The notes under the pieces are model-generated. The model was not told the origin of the DNA and ran no database searches. It saw only the letters and a program-made list of their open reading frames with translations. The translations under genes were made by a program, and so were the position numbers. From Aestuariivirga sp. (GTDB taxonomy: Bacteria; Pseudomonadota; Alphaproteobacteria; Rhizobiales; Aestuariivirgaceae), in the NCBI RefSeq assembly GCF_020252395.1, contig NZ_JADCDB010000028.1, forward strand, positions 62,001-126,000: DNA of 64,000 nucleotides, written 5' to 3'. Each line of letters begins with the position of its first letter. The stretch's first letter is position 1. Shown here piece after piece: positions 35,201 through 43,600 of this stretch.

Positions 35201-37000
35201 GTGCAGGCGGTGCTGTCGGAACACGATCCCCAAGGTTTTGGCGAGTCTCCCGCAGCACCCCTCACCATAACCGGGGGCGCGGGCGAAGTCTTGCCCCGTC
35301 TGAGCATCCCCGCCCTTTGCGACCTGATCCGCCGCCTGCCGAAGGAGGACCTTGAGGAGGCGCTGCGCACCCGCATCATACGCGCAGTGAGCCTGCCGGG
35401 CGTTGTGCTCCATGCCGCCTGCGGCAGGCAGGCGCTGCGCGAGGCGCGGGCCCGCGGCCTCGGCATCATCGGCTATGGCGAGCCGGCAGATTTCCTGGCC
35501 GCGGCGCGCGCCGTGCACCGGAGGCTGCTGCTGCACGAGGCAACCGCCGGGCTGGCCCGCCGCTGGCCCATGTTCTCCGCCCGCGGCGGGGTGAGAAGCG
35601 TGCAGGTGCTGGTTTTCGCCGTGCTGGCGGCGCTGTGCGTTCTGGCGTTTCTGCTGCTGCCCGGCGTGCTGTCCATCGCCGCGCTCTCCGCCGTCAGCGG
35701 GCTGTTCTTCCTGAGCGTCGTCTTGCTGCGCATCCTGTGCCTGTTGCCGCCGGTGAAACAGCCCGAGCCGCCGCTGCGTGACATCGCCGAGGATGACCTC
35801 CCCGTCTATTCCGTGCTGGTGCCGCTGTTCCGCGAGATTTCGGTTCTGCCGCAGCTGGTGGGAGCGCTGGGCGATCTGCGCTACCCGGCGGAGCTGCTCG
35901 ACATCAAGCTGATCCTCGAGGAGGAGGACATCCCGATGCAGCGCGCCGTGGCGGCGCTGACGCTGGCGCCGCACATCGAGGTGATCGTGGTGCCCTGCGG
36001 CCTGCCGCAAACCAAGCCGCGCGCGCTGAACTATGCGCTGCAGTTTTGCCGCGGCGAACTGCTCACCATCTATGACGCGGAGGACATTCCCGACCCCGGC
36101 CAGCTGCTCAAGGCGGCACAGCGCTTCGCGGCCTCGCCGCGCGGGCTTGCCTGCCTGCAGGCACAGCTCACCTTCTACAATCCGCGGGAGAACTGGCTGA
36201 CGCGGCAGTTCACGGCGGAATATGCAACGCTGTTCGGCGCGCTGTTGCCGGTGCTGGCCAACCACAATCTGCCGCTGCCGCTCGGGGGAACCTCGAACCA
36301 CTTCCGCGTCGATGTGCTGCGCAGCGTGGGCGCCTGGGACCCCCACAACGTCACCGAGGATGCGGATCTGGGGCTCAGGCTGGCGCGGCTCGGCTATGAC
36401 ACGCAAGTGCTCGACAGCGTCACCCAGGAGGAAGCCAACACGCGGCTGGGAAACTGGATGCGGCAGCGCGCCCGCTGGCTCAAAGGCTTCCTGATCACAT
36501 GGCTTGTCCACATGCGCGAGCCCGCGCTGTTCATGCGCGAGGTGGGCCCCTCCGGTTTCTGGGCGGCCCAGGTGCTGACACTGGGCGTCTTCGCCTCCGT
36601 GCTGCTGCACCCGTTGTGCATGCTGGCCATGGTGGCGCTCTGCGTGCTCTATCCGGCGCCGACCGGTGGCGCGGGCGTGGTGTTCATGCTGCTCGCGGGG
36701 CTGAACATGCTGGTGCTGCTCGCCGGCTATGGCGTCTCGATCCTGCTGACGCGGCGCGCGCTGATGCGGCGCGGCCTGAACGGCTGGCGCGGTACGCTGG
36801 CCAGCATGCCGCTTTACTGGATGCTGATGTCGGCGGCCGCATGGCTGGCGCTGTGGCAGTTCTTCACCAGGCCCTTCCACTGGAACAAGACGGAGCACGG
36901 GCTTTCCGCCGTCACGCCGGGGCAAGCTCGCCGTATTGCGCAAGCGCGTCCTCGATCGTGGCAGCGAAATTCACCGCGGGCGGGCGCACGCCATGGGTAA
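35201..37000 (+). CDS. Membrane glycosyltransferase, family 2
   Basis: Processive-type GT2 enzyme of 599 residues. The N-terminal 120 residues are a soluble domain resembling the N-terminal part of type II secretion ATPases (LSIPALCDLIRRLPKEDLEEALR). Two membrane spans follow (about 125-180). The catalytic domain has the DxD-type site near Asp292-Asp295 (YDAED), TEDAD at 385-389 and the QxxRW motif at 422-426 (QRARW). Four further spans end the protein. It probably polymerises an extracellular polysaccharide; the sugar is unknown. A GTG at 35201 is used because no ATG fits. Its end overlaps the convergent SulP gene by 89 bases. Confidence 0.88.
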   Translation: MQAVLSEHDPQGFGESPAAPLTITGGAGEVLPRLSIPALCDLIRRLPKEDLEEALRTRIIRAVSLPGVVLHAACGRQALREARARGLGIIGYGEPADFLAAARAVHRRLLLHEATAGLARRWPMFSARGGVRSVQVLVFAVLAALCVLAFLLLPGVLSIAALSAVSGLFFLSVVLLRILCLLPPVKQPEPPLRDIAEDDLPVYSVLVPLFREISVLPQLVGALGDLRYPAELLDIKLILEEEDIPMQRAVAALTLAPHIEVIVVPCGLPQTKPRALNYALQFCRGELLTIYDAEDIPDPGQLLKAAQRFAASPRGLACLQAQLTFYNPRENWLTRQFTAEYATLFGALLPVLANHNLPLPLGGTSNHFRVDVLRSVGAWDPHNVTEDADLGLRLARLGYDTQVLDSVTQEEANTRLGNWMRQRARWLKGFLITWLVHMREPALFMREVGPSGFWAAQVLTLGVFASVLLHPLCMLAMVALCVLYPAPTGGAGVVFMLLAGLNMLVLLAGYGVSILLTRRALMRRGLNGWRGTLASMPLYWMLMSAAAWLALWQFFTRPFHWNKTEHGLSAVTPGQARRIAQARPRSWQRNSPRAGARHG

Positions 37001-38636
37001 GCAGGCTGCGCCGCACATCGGCGTTGGCCGCGCTCACGAAGAGTTTCACGCCGCGCTTCCCCGCCTTGTGGGCCAGGCCTTCCATGACATTGGCGCCGGT
37101 CGAATCGAGGAAGGGCACGGCGGCGAAATCGACGATCAGCGCCTTGTGCGTGTCCTGGATGCGGTCCAGCACCGCGGCGATGGAGGCCGCGGCGCCGAAG
37201 AAGAAGGCGCCGGTGATGCGATAGACCACGAGTTCGGGATTGGCCTCCAGCGCCTCGTCATAGCCGCCGCGCGGCAGGCTCGAATCCGCCACGTCCTCGC
37301 CGACGAAGGGCGTCCGGGTTTCGACCGCGGTGGCCTTGGACATGCGGTGGATGAAGAGAACAGAGCCGAGCGCGAAGCCCACCACAATTGCCTCGGTGAG
37401 GTCGCGGAAGATGGTGAGGAAGAAGGTGGCGGCCAGCACCGCCACATCGCCCCAGCCGGAGCGGACGAGCACCGCGATCGCCGGCTTCTCGATCATGTTC
37501 CATGACACGACGGCCAGCACGCCGGCGAGCGAGGCAAGCGGGATAAAGGCCGCCAGCGGCGCGGCCACCGCCATGAAGATCAGGATGAACGCCGCATGCA
37601 GCATGCCGGAGACGGGGCCATGCGCGCCGGAGCGCACGTTGGTTGCCGTGCGGGCGATGGTGCCGGTGACGCAGAAGCCGCCGAACAGGGCGGAGCCGAT
37701 GTTGGCCGCGCCCTGCGCCACCAGTTCGCAGTTGGAGCGGTGGCGGCGGCCCGTCATGCCATCGGCCACGACCGCCGAGAGCAGCGACTCGATGGCGCCC
37801 AGCAGCGTGAAGGACAGGGCTGCGGGCAGCACCTCGATGACCTTCGCCAGCGAGAGCGCGGGCAGGGCCGGCGCCGGCAGTGTTGAGGGTATGCCGCCGA
37901 ACTTCGAGCCGATGGTGGTGACGTTAAGTTGGAACTTCCAGGTGACGAAGGCGGCGATGGCCACCGCGATCAGCATGCCCGGCCAGTGCGGCCTGACCTT
38001 CTTGAGGCCGATGATGATCGCCGCGGCGCCGAAGGACAGGGCCATAGCCCAGGGCGATATGGTGGGCAGCGCGGTCCACAGCACCGGAAGTTTCTGCAGC
38101 AGCGGCCCCGGTTCCGGCACGGAGAGGGTGAGGCCCAGGAGGTCCTTCACCTGGCTGGAGAAGATGATGACGGCAATGCCGGCGGTGAAGCCCACGGTGA
38201 CCGGAAAGGGAATAAACTTGATGAAGGTGCCGAGCCGCAGGAAGCCCACCGCGGCAAGGAGAAGACCTGAGAGGAAAGTGGCGAGGATCAGCCCGTCCAT
38301 GCCGTGCTGCGCCACGGTGGCGGAGACCAGCACGATGAAGGCGCCCGCGGGCCCGCCGATCTGGAAACGCGAGCCGCCGAGCAGCGAGACCAGAAAGCCG
38401 CCCACCGCCGCCGTGTAGAGCCCCTGCGCCGGTGTGGCGCCCGACGCGATGGCGATCGCCATGGAGAGCGGCAGCGCCACGATGGCGACCGTGAGGCCCG
38501 AGACCGCGTCGCTGCGCAAGTTCTTTAGCGTGTAGCCTTCGCGCAGCACCGTCACCAGTTTCGGCGTGAAGAGTTCGGCGAAGCTCGCGCCCCGCGGCTT
38601 GGGCTGGGAAGCGGGCGATACACTCTGGATGGACAT
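36912..38636 (-). CDS. SulP-family anion transporter with STAS domain
   Basis: Inner-membrane anion transporter of 574 residues (sulphate, bicarbonate or similar). About 12-14 spans begin with GLTVAIVALPLSMAIAIASGATPAQGLYTA, the SulP signature region. A cytoplasmic STAS domain lies at the C-terminus (residues 440-560) with the DSTGANVMEG phospho-serine segment near 511. No carbonic anhydrase or sulphate-assimilation gene adjoins it, so substrate remains open. Its 3' end overlaps the GT2 gene by 89 bases. Confidence 0.92.
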   Translation of the reverse strand: MSIQSVSPASQPKPRGASFAELFTPKLVTVLREGYTLKNLRSDAVSGLTVAIVALPLSMAIAIASGATPAQGLYTAAVGGFLVSLLGGSRFQIGGPAGAFIVLVSATVAQHGMDGLILATFLSGLLLAAVGFLRLGTFIKFIPFPVTVGFTAGIAVIIFSSQVKDLLGLTLSVPEPGPLLQKLPVLWTALPTISPWAMALSFGAAAIIIGLKKVRPHWPGMLIAVAIAAFVTWKFQLNVTTIGSKFGGIPSTLPAPALPALSLAKVIEVLPAALSFTLLGAIESLLSAVVADGMTGRRHRSNCELVAQGAANIGSALFGGFCVTGTIARTATNVRSGAHGPVSGMLHAAFILIFMAVAAPLAAFIPLASLAGVLAVVSWNMIEKPAIAVLVRSGWGDVAVLAATFFLTIFRDLTEAIVVGFALGSVLFIHRMSKATAVETRTPFVGEDVADSSLPRGGYDEALEANPELVVYRITGAFFFGAAASIAAVLDRIQDTHKALIVDFAAVPFLDSTGANVMEGLAHKAGKRGVKLFVSAANADVRRSLLTHGVRPPAVNFAATIEDALAQYGELAPA

Positions 38637-38708
38637 GCCGGTGGAGCCTCGTTCGACAGCGCCCCTTATGCCACGTCAGCGCCAAGACTTCACCGCCGTT
38701 ACCCATGC

Positions 38709-39542
38709 TCAGGGTGCAAACGGGCTCTTCAGCTTCATGTGGCGGTTCACGTCCTTGTAGAGCAGGTAGCGGAAGCGCCCCGGTCCGCCGGCGTAACAGG
38801 CCTGCGGGCAAAAGGCCCTGAGCCACATGAAGTCGCCCGCCTCCACCTCCACCCAGTCACGGTTCAGGCGGTAGACGGCCTTGCCCTCGAGCACATAGAG
38901 GCCGTGCTCCATCACATGCGTCTCGGCGAAGGGGATGACCGCACCCGGCTCGAAGGTGACGATGTTGACATGCATGTCATGGCGCACGTCGCTGGGGTCG
39001 ACGAAGCGCGTGGTCGCCCACTTGCCCTCGGTGCCGGGCATGGCAATGGGCTTCACCTCCTCGTCCGACGTGACGAAGGCCTCCGGGCGCGGGATGCCGT
39101 CCACCGCCTCATAGGCCTTGCGCACCCAGTGGAAGCGCAGCGGCGCGGCGCTGCGGTTCTTCAGCGTCCAGTTTGCGCCCGGTGGGAGATAGGCATAGCC
39201 GCCGGCCGTGAGCCGATGCGCCGCGCCCTCCAGCGTAAGCGTCATCTCACCCTCGACCACGAAGAGCACGCCCTCGGCCTCCGGCGCCAGTTCCGGCTTG
39301 TCGCTGCCGCCGCCGGGGGCGACTTCCATAATGTATTGCGAAAAGGTCTCGGCAAAGCCCGACAGCGGCCGGGCAATCACCCAGGCGCGCGTGTTGTCCC
39401 AGAAGGGCAGCACGCTGGTCACGATATCGCGCATCACGCCCCTGGGGATCACCGCATAGGCCTCGGTGAATACGGCGCGTCCGGTCAAGAGCTCGGTCTG
39501 CGGCGGCAGGCCGCCATGCGGGGCGTAGTAGCTGCGGGTCAT
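38709..39542 (-). CDS. allE: (S)-ureidoglycine aminohydrolase
   Basis: Bicupin of 277 residues releasing ammonia from ureidoglycine in purine/allantoin breakdown, usually manganese-dependent. Recognisable segments: TRSYYAPHGGLPPQTELLTGRAVFTEAYAVIPRG at the start, VVEGEMTLTLEG in the first cupin, and FAETHVMEHGLYVLEGKAVYRL with the metal His/Glu residues in the second. I chose ATG 39542. The usual allantoin partners are absent here, so the pathway genes must lie elsewhere or the enzyme is used alone. It is divergent from the LysE gene. Confidence 0.92.
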   Translation of the reverse strand: MTRSYYAPHGGLPPQTELLTGRAVFTEAYAVIPRGVMRDIVTSVLPFWDNTRAWVIARPLSGFAETFSQYIMEVAPGGGSDKPELAPEAEGVLFVVEGEMTLTLEGAAHRLTAGGYAYLPPGANWTLKNRSAAPLRFHWVRKAYEAVDGIPRPEAFVTSDEEVKPIAMPGTEGKWATTRFVDPSDVRHDMHVNIVTFEPGAVIPFAETHVMEHGLYVLEGKAVYRLNRDWVEVEAGDFMWLRAFCPQACYAGGPGRFRYLLYKDVNRHMKLKSPFAP

Positions 39543-39663
39543 CGGAGGGTCCCGTGTTGTTTTGCATTGAGGGTAGAGCGGTGCTGTTTGCACCGCAAGG
39601 CTTGGAAAACTCACAGCGCATTATCGGAAGTCCTTAGCGCCGTTTCGTGCGGTTTGGGCTTTC

Positions 39664-40305
39664 TTGCTGCAGAGTCTCACCGTATGTGGAGCCATCCTCA
39701 CCGCCCTCATTGCCGGCTTTCTCACGGGGTTCAGTCTCATCCTGGCGATCGGCGCTCAGAATGCCTTCGTGCTGCGGCAGGGGTTGCGGCGCGAGCATGT
39801 GGGGCTCGTCGTGGCGATCTGCGTGGTGTCGGATGGCTTGCTCATCATGGCCGGGGTCACCTTTCTCGGAGCCTTGCTGCCCTCGATCCCGGGATTGAGC
39901 GAAGTCATGCGCTGGGTGGGTGCGGCGTTCCTGATCTGCTACGGCGCGTTGCGTTTTCGGGCTGCGTTGAGAGGTGGCGAAAGCTTGCAGCCGTCCGCCG
40001 TGGAGGCAAGTTCTGCCTATCGCGTGGCCATGACCTGCCTGCTGCTCACCTGGGCCAACCCGCATGTCTATATCGATACGGTGGTGCTGCTTGGCTCGAT
40101 TGCCGCGCAGTATGCGCCGTTTGACGTGCTGTTCGGCGCGGGGGCTGCAATTGCCTCGCTGGTCTTTTTCACGGCGCTCGGCTTTGGCGCACGGCTGCTG
40201 GCCCCGGTGTTCACCAGCCCGCGCGCCTGGGTGGCGCTCGAAGTGCTGATCGGATTGGTGATGTGGGCGATCGCCTTCGCCCTGCTGCGCGCCGGTCTGG
40301 CGTGA
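39664..40305 (+). CDS. LysE/ArgO-family amino-acid exporter
   Basis: Membrane exporter of 213 residues with six predicted spans. The start region GFSLILAIGAQNAFVLRQGL is diagnostic of the LysE/ArgO family, and TCLLLTWANPHVYIDTVVLLG is the conserved second-half motif. It likely exports basic amino acids such as lysine or arginine. A TTG at 39664 is taken as the start because no in-frame ATG is near the family N-terminus. No LysG/ArgP-type regulator gene is adjacent. Confidence 0.9.
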   Translation: MLQSLTVCGAILTALIAGFLTGFSLILAIGAQNAFVLRQGLRREHVGLVVAICVVSDGLLIMAGVTFLGALLPSIPGLSEVMRWVGAAFLICYGALRFRAALRGGESLQPSAVEASSAYRVAMTCLLLTWANPHVYIDTVVLLGSIAAQYAPFDVLFGAGAAIASLVFFTALGFGARLLAPVFTSPRAWVALEVLIGLVMWAIAFALLRAGLA

Positions 40306-40307
40306 CC

Positions 40308-41606
40308 TCAATACGTCCTGGGCTGCGGCTGGCCAAAGATGAAATCCGTGCCCTCGAGGCCGTAGACGTCGGGACGGAAGTTCACGCGGCCGTCGTCGGT
40401 GGCCCAGGCGGTGAGATACATCCAGCGCACGTCGGGGCCGTTGTCGACCGGCTGCTCGTATTGTTCGGTGGAGTTGATGAGGGCCTCGTAGGTGGGCCCG
40501 TCCAGCGGCGCCTGGGTGCGGTCGAGGATCCACGTCACCACCGTCTGCACCTGGTCGATGCGCACGCAGCCCGAGCTTTCGAAGCGCACGTTGCGGCCGA
40601 ACAGCTCGCGGTGCGGCGTGTCGTGCATGTAGACCATGAACTTGTTGGGGAAGTTGATTTTCACCGACCCCAGCGAGTTGTGCGGCCCCGGCTCCTGGCG
40701 GAAGAAATAACGTTCCGGCGGCGTGGTGGTCCAGTCGATGATCGCGGGATCGACCTCGGGGCCTTCGACGCCGTCGAAGATGCGGATATTCATCTGCTGG
40801 AGATAGCTTGGGTCCGCCATGTACTTGGGGACGATGTCCTTCTCGACGATGGAGGCCGGGATCTTCCAGTAGGGATTGAAGTTGATGTCGCTCACCTTGG
40901 AGACGAGCGTGGGCGAGGGCCGGTCGAGTTTGCCCACCACGATGTTGTGGCGCGAATAGACATGGCCGTATTCGACCGTCTCGAGCTGGGCTGCCGGAAT
41001 GTTGACGAGGATGGCGAAGTCGCCGGTCAGGTCCTGGGCATAGGCCTCGACGCGGGTGAGGTTCTCGCGCAGCATGCCAAGGCGGGTCTCGGCGGGCACG
41101 TTCAGTTCGGCGAGCGTCTTTTCGGCCGCGATGCCCGAGGGCAGGATGCCATGGTTGGTCTGGAAGGCCTTCACCGCATCCACCATCTCGTCATCGAAGA
41201 CGGCGGCCGTCTCGGAGGATAGCGAGTCGAAGGGGAGATAATTCTCGCGGATCAGGCGCTGGCGCAGCGCGATCACGGCCTGGCCCTTGGCTCCCTTCTT
41301 GAGGGTGCGGGTTTCAAGCTCTTCCCAGCCGCCGCCCGCCACGATCTCCTCGTATATCGAAATCGCGCCTTGCATGGCGGAGACGGAGTTGGCGCCCAGC
41401 ATTGGCTGCTGGTCCTGGCCCGCGACGATCTCCGTCTGGGTGGCAAGGCTGCCGGCCTTGGGTGACTTGTCGGGCTTCGCCTTGGCGGGGGCGGGCGTTG
41501 CGAGCGAGCCCGTCTGCACCTGTTGCTGGGCAAGCGCCACCGTGCCCAGGGCGAGGAGACTGCCCATGGCGAGAAGGCTGCGGCTGAGGGCGCGACGCGA
41601 CAACAC
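40308..41606 (-). CDS. L,D-transpeptidase of the YcbB/LdtD type
   Basis: Periplasmic enzyme of 432 residues that forms 3-3 peptidoglycan cross-links. A signal peptide spans residues 1-27. A peptidoglycan-binding-1 domain is seen (residues about 140-195, KGAKGQAVIALRQRLI ... VDAVKAFQTNHGILPSG). The YkuD catalytic domain has HDTPHRELFGRNVRFESSG and the catalytic Cys347 in SSGCVRI. L,D-cross-links are abundant in Rhizobiales, where growth is polar. A three-base gap separates it from the convergent lysE gene. Confidence 0.92.
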   Translation of the reverse strand: MLSRRALSRSLLAMGSLLALGTVALAQQQVQTGSLATPAPAKAKPDKSPKAGSLATQTEIVAGQDQQPMLGANSVSAMQGAISIYEEIVAGGGWEELETRTLKKGAKGQAVIALRQRLIRENYLPFDSLSSETAAVFDDEMVDAVKAFQTNHGILPSGIAAEKTLAELNVPAETRLGMLRENLTRVEAYAQDLTGDFAILVNIPAAQLETVEYGHVYSRHNIVVGKLDRPSPTLVSKVSDINFNPYWKIPASIVEKDIVPKYMADPSYLQQMNIRIFDGVEGPEVDPAIIDWTTTPPERYFFRQEPGPHNSLGSVKINFPNKFMVYMHDTPHRELFGRNVRFESSGCVRIDQVQTVVTWILDRTQAPLDGPTYEALINSTEQYEQPVDNGPDVRWMYLTAWATDDGRVNFRPDVYGLEGTDFIFGQPQPRTY

Positions 41607-41664
41607 TCGTGAAATCCCCTTGAAATAGGTGCTTTTACACTCGGCGAATTGGGTAAATGGCGGC

Positions 41665-41889
41665 TTAAACCTGCAAAGTCCAGTCCCGTCTGGGAATCTT
41701 ATAAAGGTCTTGTTCGGCAGGAATGGGGCAGCCGCCTTCCGCCTTCATGCGGCGCATGGCGGCCAGCGCCGAGGCATCGCGATAGCCCATGCCGTTGCAG
41801 TGCGGCACCTGGTAGAAGCGGTTCCGCGCCGTGACGGGGCCGATGCGGACGGACTCAAAGAGAATATCGTAGCGGGGATCGCGGGTCAT
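41665..41889 (-). pseudogene. 5' fragment of a flavin oxidoreductase gene (trimethylamine-dehydrogenase-like)
   Basis: 74 codons from an ATG at 41889. The first 50 or so residues match the N-terminus of Old-Yellow-Enzyme-related oxidoreductases (MTRDPRYDILFESVRIGPVTARNRF, QVPHCNGMGYRD, AAMRRMKAEGG). Intact proteins run to about 650 residues or more with an Fe-S cluster, FMN and a second dinucleotide domain. After KAEGG the frame changes to unrelated residues and stops. No later part of the gene is present in the window. This is a decayed remnant. Confidence 0.7.
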
Positions 41890-41976
41890 TTCATTTCCCA
41901 GGTTTGCTTTCCGCTTCTAGCAAATCCGCCCCGGCCTCGGCTATGCTCGGAACGGGAGAGACATACGTGGGGTCAC

Positions 41977-42954
41977 ATGCTGCCGGAGTTCAGGGACATC
42001 GAGAAGGCGGCGCGGCGCATCGAGGGATTTGCCGTAAGGACACCCGTGCTCGAGAGCCCGAAGCTCAATGCGCTGACCGGCGGGCGGATCCTGATCAAGG
42101 CCGAATGCCTGCAGCGCACGGGCTCCTTCAAGTTCCGCGGCGCGTGGAACATGATCTCGAGGCTCGACGCCAGTAAGGCGAAGGGCGGCGTCGTCGCCTA
42201 TTCCTCCGGCAACCATGCGCAGGGCGTGGCTGCCGCCGCCAAGATCAAGGGTCTGCCGGCACTCATCGTGATGCCGGCGGACACGCCGGCGATCAAGCAG
42301 GAAAACACCCGCTCCTATGGCGCCGAGGTGGTGACCTATGACCGCGCGACGCAATCGCGCGAGGCGATCGCCGAGCGCTACAGGACGGAGCGCCACGCGG
42401 TCATGGTGCCGCCCTTCGAGCATGCCGACATTATTGCGGGGCAGGGCACGGCCGGCCTCGAACTCGCCAGAGAGGCGAATGACCGCGGCATCCGGCTTGA
42501 CGGCGTTCTGGTGTGCTGCTCGGGCGGCGGCCTCACCGCGGGCGTGGCGCTGGCCATGGAACAACTCCAGCCCGGCGCCAGGGTGCATTCGGTGGAGCCC
42601 GCGGGCTTCGACGATTATGCGCGTTCGCTGGCGAGCGGCAGGATCGAGACGAACCCGAAACCCTCGGGCTCGATCTGCGATGCGCTGCTGTCGCCCGCGC
42701 CGGGTGAGATGACCTTCGCCATCAACAGGCGCTTGCTGGGCGAGGGCCTCGCCGTGACGGACGCCGAAGCGGCGGAGGCCGTGCGCTTCGCCTTCGGGGT
42801 GCTGAAGATCGTGCTGGAGCCGGGAGGTGCGGTGGCGCTCGCCGCGGTGCTGTCGGGCAAGATCGCGGCCAGGGGCAAGGCGATCGGCGTCATCGCCTCG
42901 GGCGGCAATTGCGACCCCGGCCTTTATGCGCGGATCTTGAATCGCGAGATCTGA
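41977..42954 (+). CDS. Threonine/serine dehydratase (PLP-dependent)
   Basis: Fold-type II PLP enzyme of 325 residues. The Schiff-base lysine is in SFKFRGAWN, and SSGNHAQGVAAAAK and the phosphate-binding SGGGLTAG loop are present. The short length and lack of a C-terminal ACT regulatory domain fit a catabolic threonine dehydratase or serine/threonine dehydratase. I chose ATG 41977, preceded by GTGGGG. A longer frame back to 41629 crosses the flavoenzyme remnant and is rejected. The gene ends three bases before a convergent small protein gene. Confidence 0.92.
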   Translation: MLPEFRDIEKAARRIEGFAVRTPVLESPKLNALTGGRILIKAECLQRTGSFKFRGAWNMISRLDASKAKGGVVAYSSGNHAQGVAAAAKIKGLPALIVMPADTPAIKQENTRSYGAEVVTYDRATQSREAIAERYRTERHAVMVPPFEHADIIAGQGTAGLELAREANDRGIRLDGVLVCCSGGGLTAGVALAMEQLQPGARVHSVEPAGFDDYARSLASGRIETNPKPSGSICDALLSPAPGEMTFAINRRLLGEGLAVTDAEAAEAVRFAFGVLKIVLEPGGAVALAAVLSGKIAARGKAIGVIASGGNCDPGLYARILNREI

Positions 42955-42957
42955 GGA

Positions 42958-43458
42958 TCAGGAGGCTTTCGGCAACTCATCCGCCAGCGGCACGTCGAAG
43001 GCTTCGCCGGGCTTGCGCCGGGTGATAATGATGCGGCGGCGCATCGCCTGAGCGGCGGGCTCCGGCGGCAGAATATCGACGAGGCGCGGCGCCTGGGCGA
43101 TGGCGGCCTCCGGCGCCGGCTCGAAAACATCTTCGTCGGCGCGGAAATATTTCATGTGGCGGGGGGCGAGGGCCGGTTCGGCCTCGATGGGGACGGCGGC
43201 GCGCCTGTCTTCCGGCTCTTCGTTCAGCACGCTGGCGAGGCGCGCCATGACCTCGTCATGGTTCGACGCGATGGCGGTTTCGAGCCGCCGTATGCTTTCC
43301 TGAAGGCCGGATGCTTCCGCCCGGCGCAGCCTGGCCGAGAATTCGTCGAGGAACCAGCGGCCGCGCGGGGTTTCCATCACCGCCTCGCGGATATCGTCGA
43401 AGTCCCCGGGTTCAAGCCGGGCCGGCCGGACGCGCGGCGGCACTTCTCTGGGCGGCAT
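42958..43458 (-). CDS. Conserved hypothetical protein, about 166 residues
   Basis: I cannot assign a function. The N-terminal half has a well-defined helical segment (PGDFDDIREAVMETPRGRWFLDEFSARLRR) whose ETPRGRWFLDE core also occurs in other Rhizobiales proteins of unknown role, followed by a coiled-coil-like stretch (QESIRRLETAIASNHDEVMARL). The middle is Pro/Ala/Glu-rich and probably disordered, and the end is RRRIIITRRKPGEAFDVPLAD. No signal peptide or membrane span. GGAG six bases before ATG 43458 supports this start over a GTG at 43470. Confidence 0.7.
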   Translation of the reverse strand: MPPREVPPRVRPARLEPGDFDDIREAVMETPRGRWFLDEFSARLRRAEASGLQESIRRLETAIASNHDEVMARLASVLNEEPEDRRAAVPIEAEPALAPRHMKYFRADEDVFEPAPEAAIAQAPRLVDILPPEPAAQAMRRRIIITRRKPGEAFDVPLADELPKAS

Positions 43459-43600
43459 ACGCAACTCCACTCACACAAACTGTCCGGGGCGGACATGCCC
43501 CATCCCCTGCGCCAGCCACAGGGCAACACTGTCCTTCATAATCGTGGCGAGTGGTGAATCTTTCGTTTAGACGCGGGTTCAACCGAAACCGCAGCAAACC

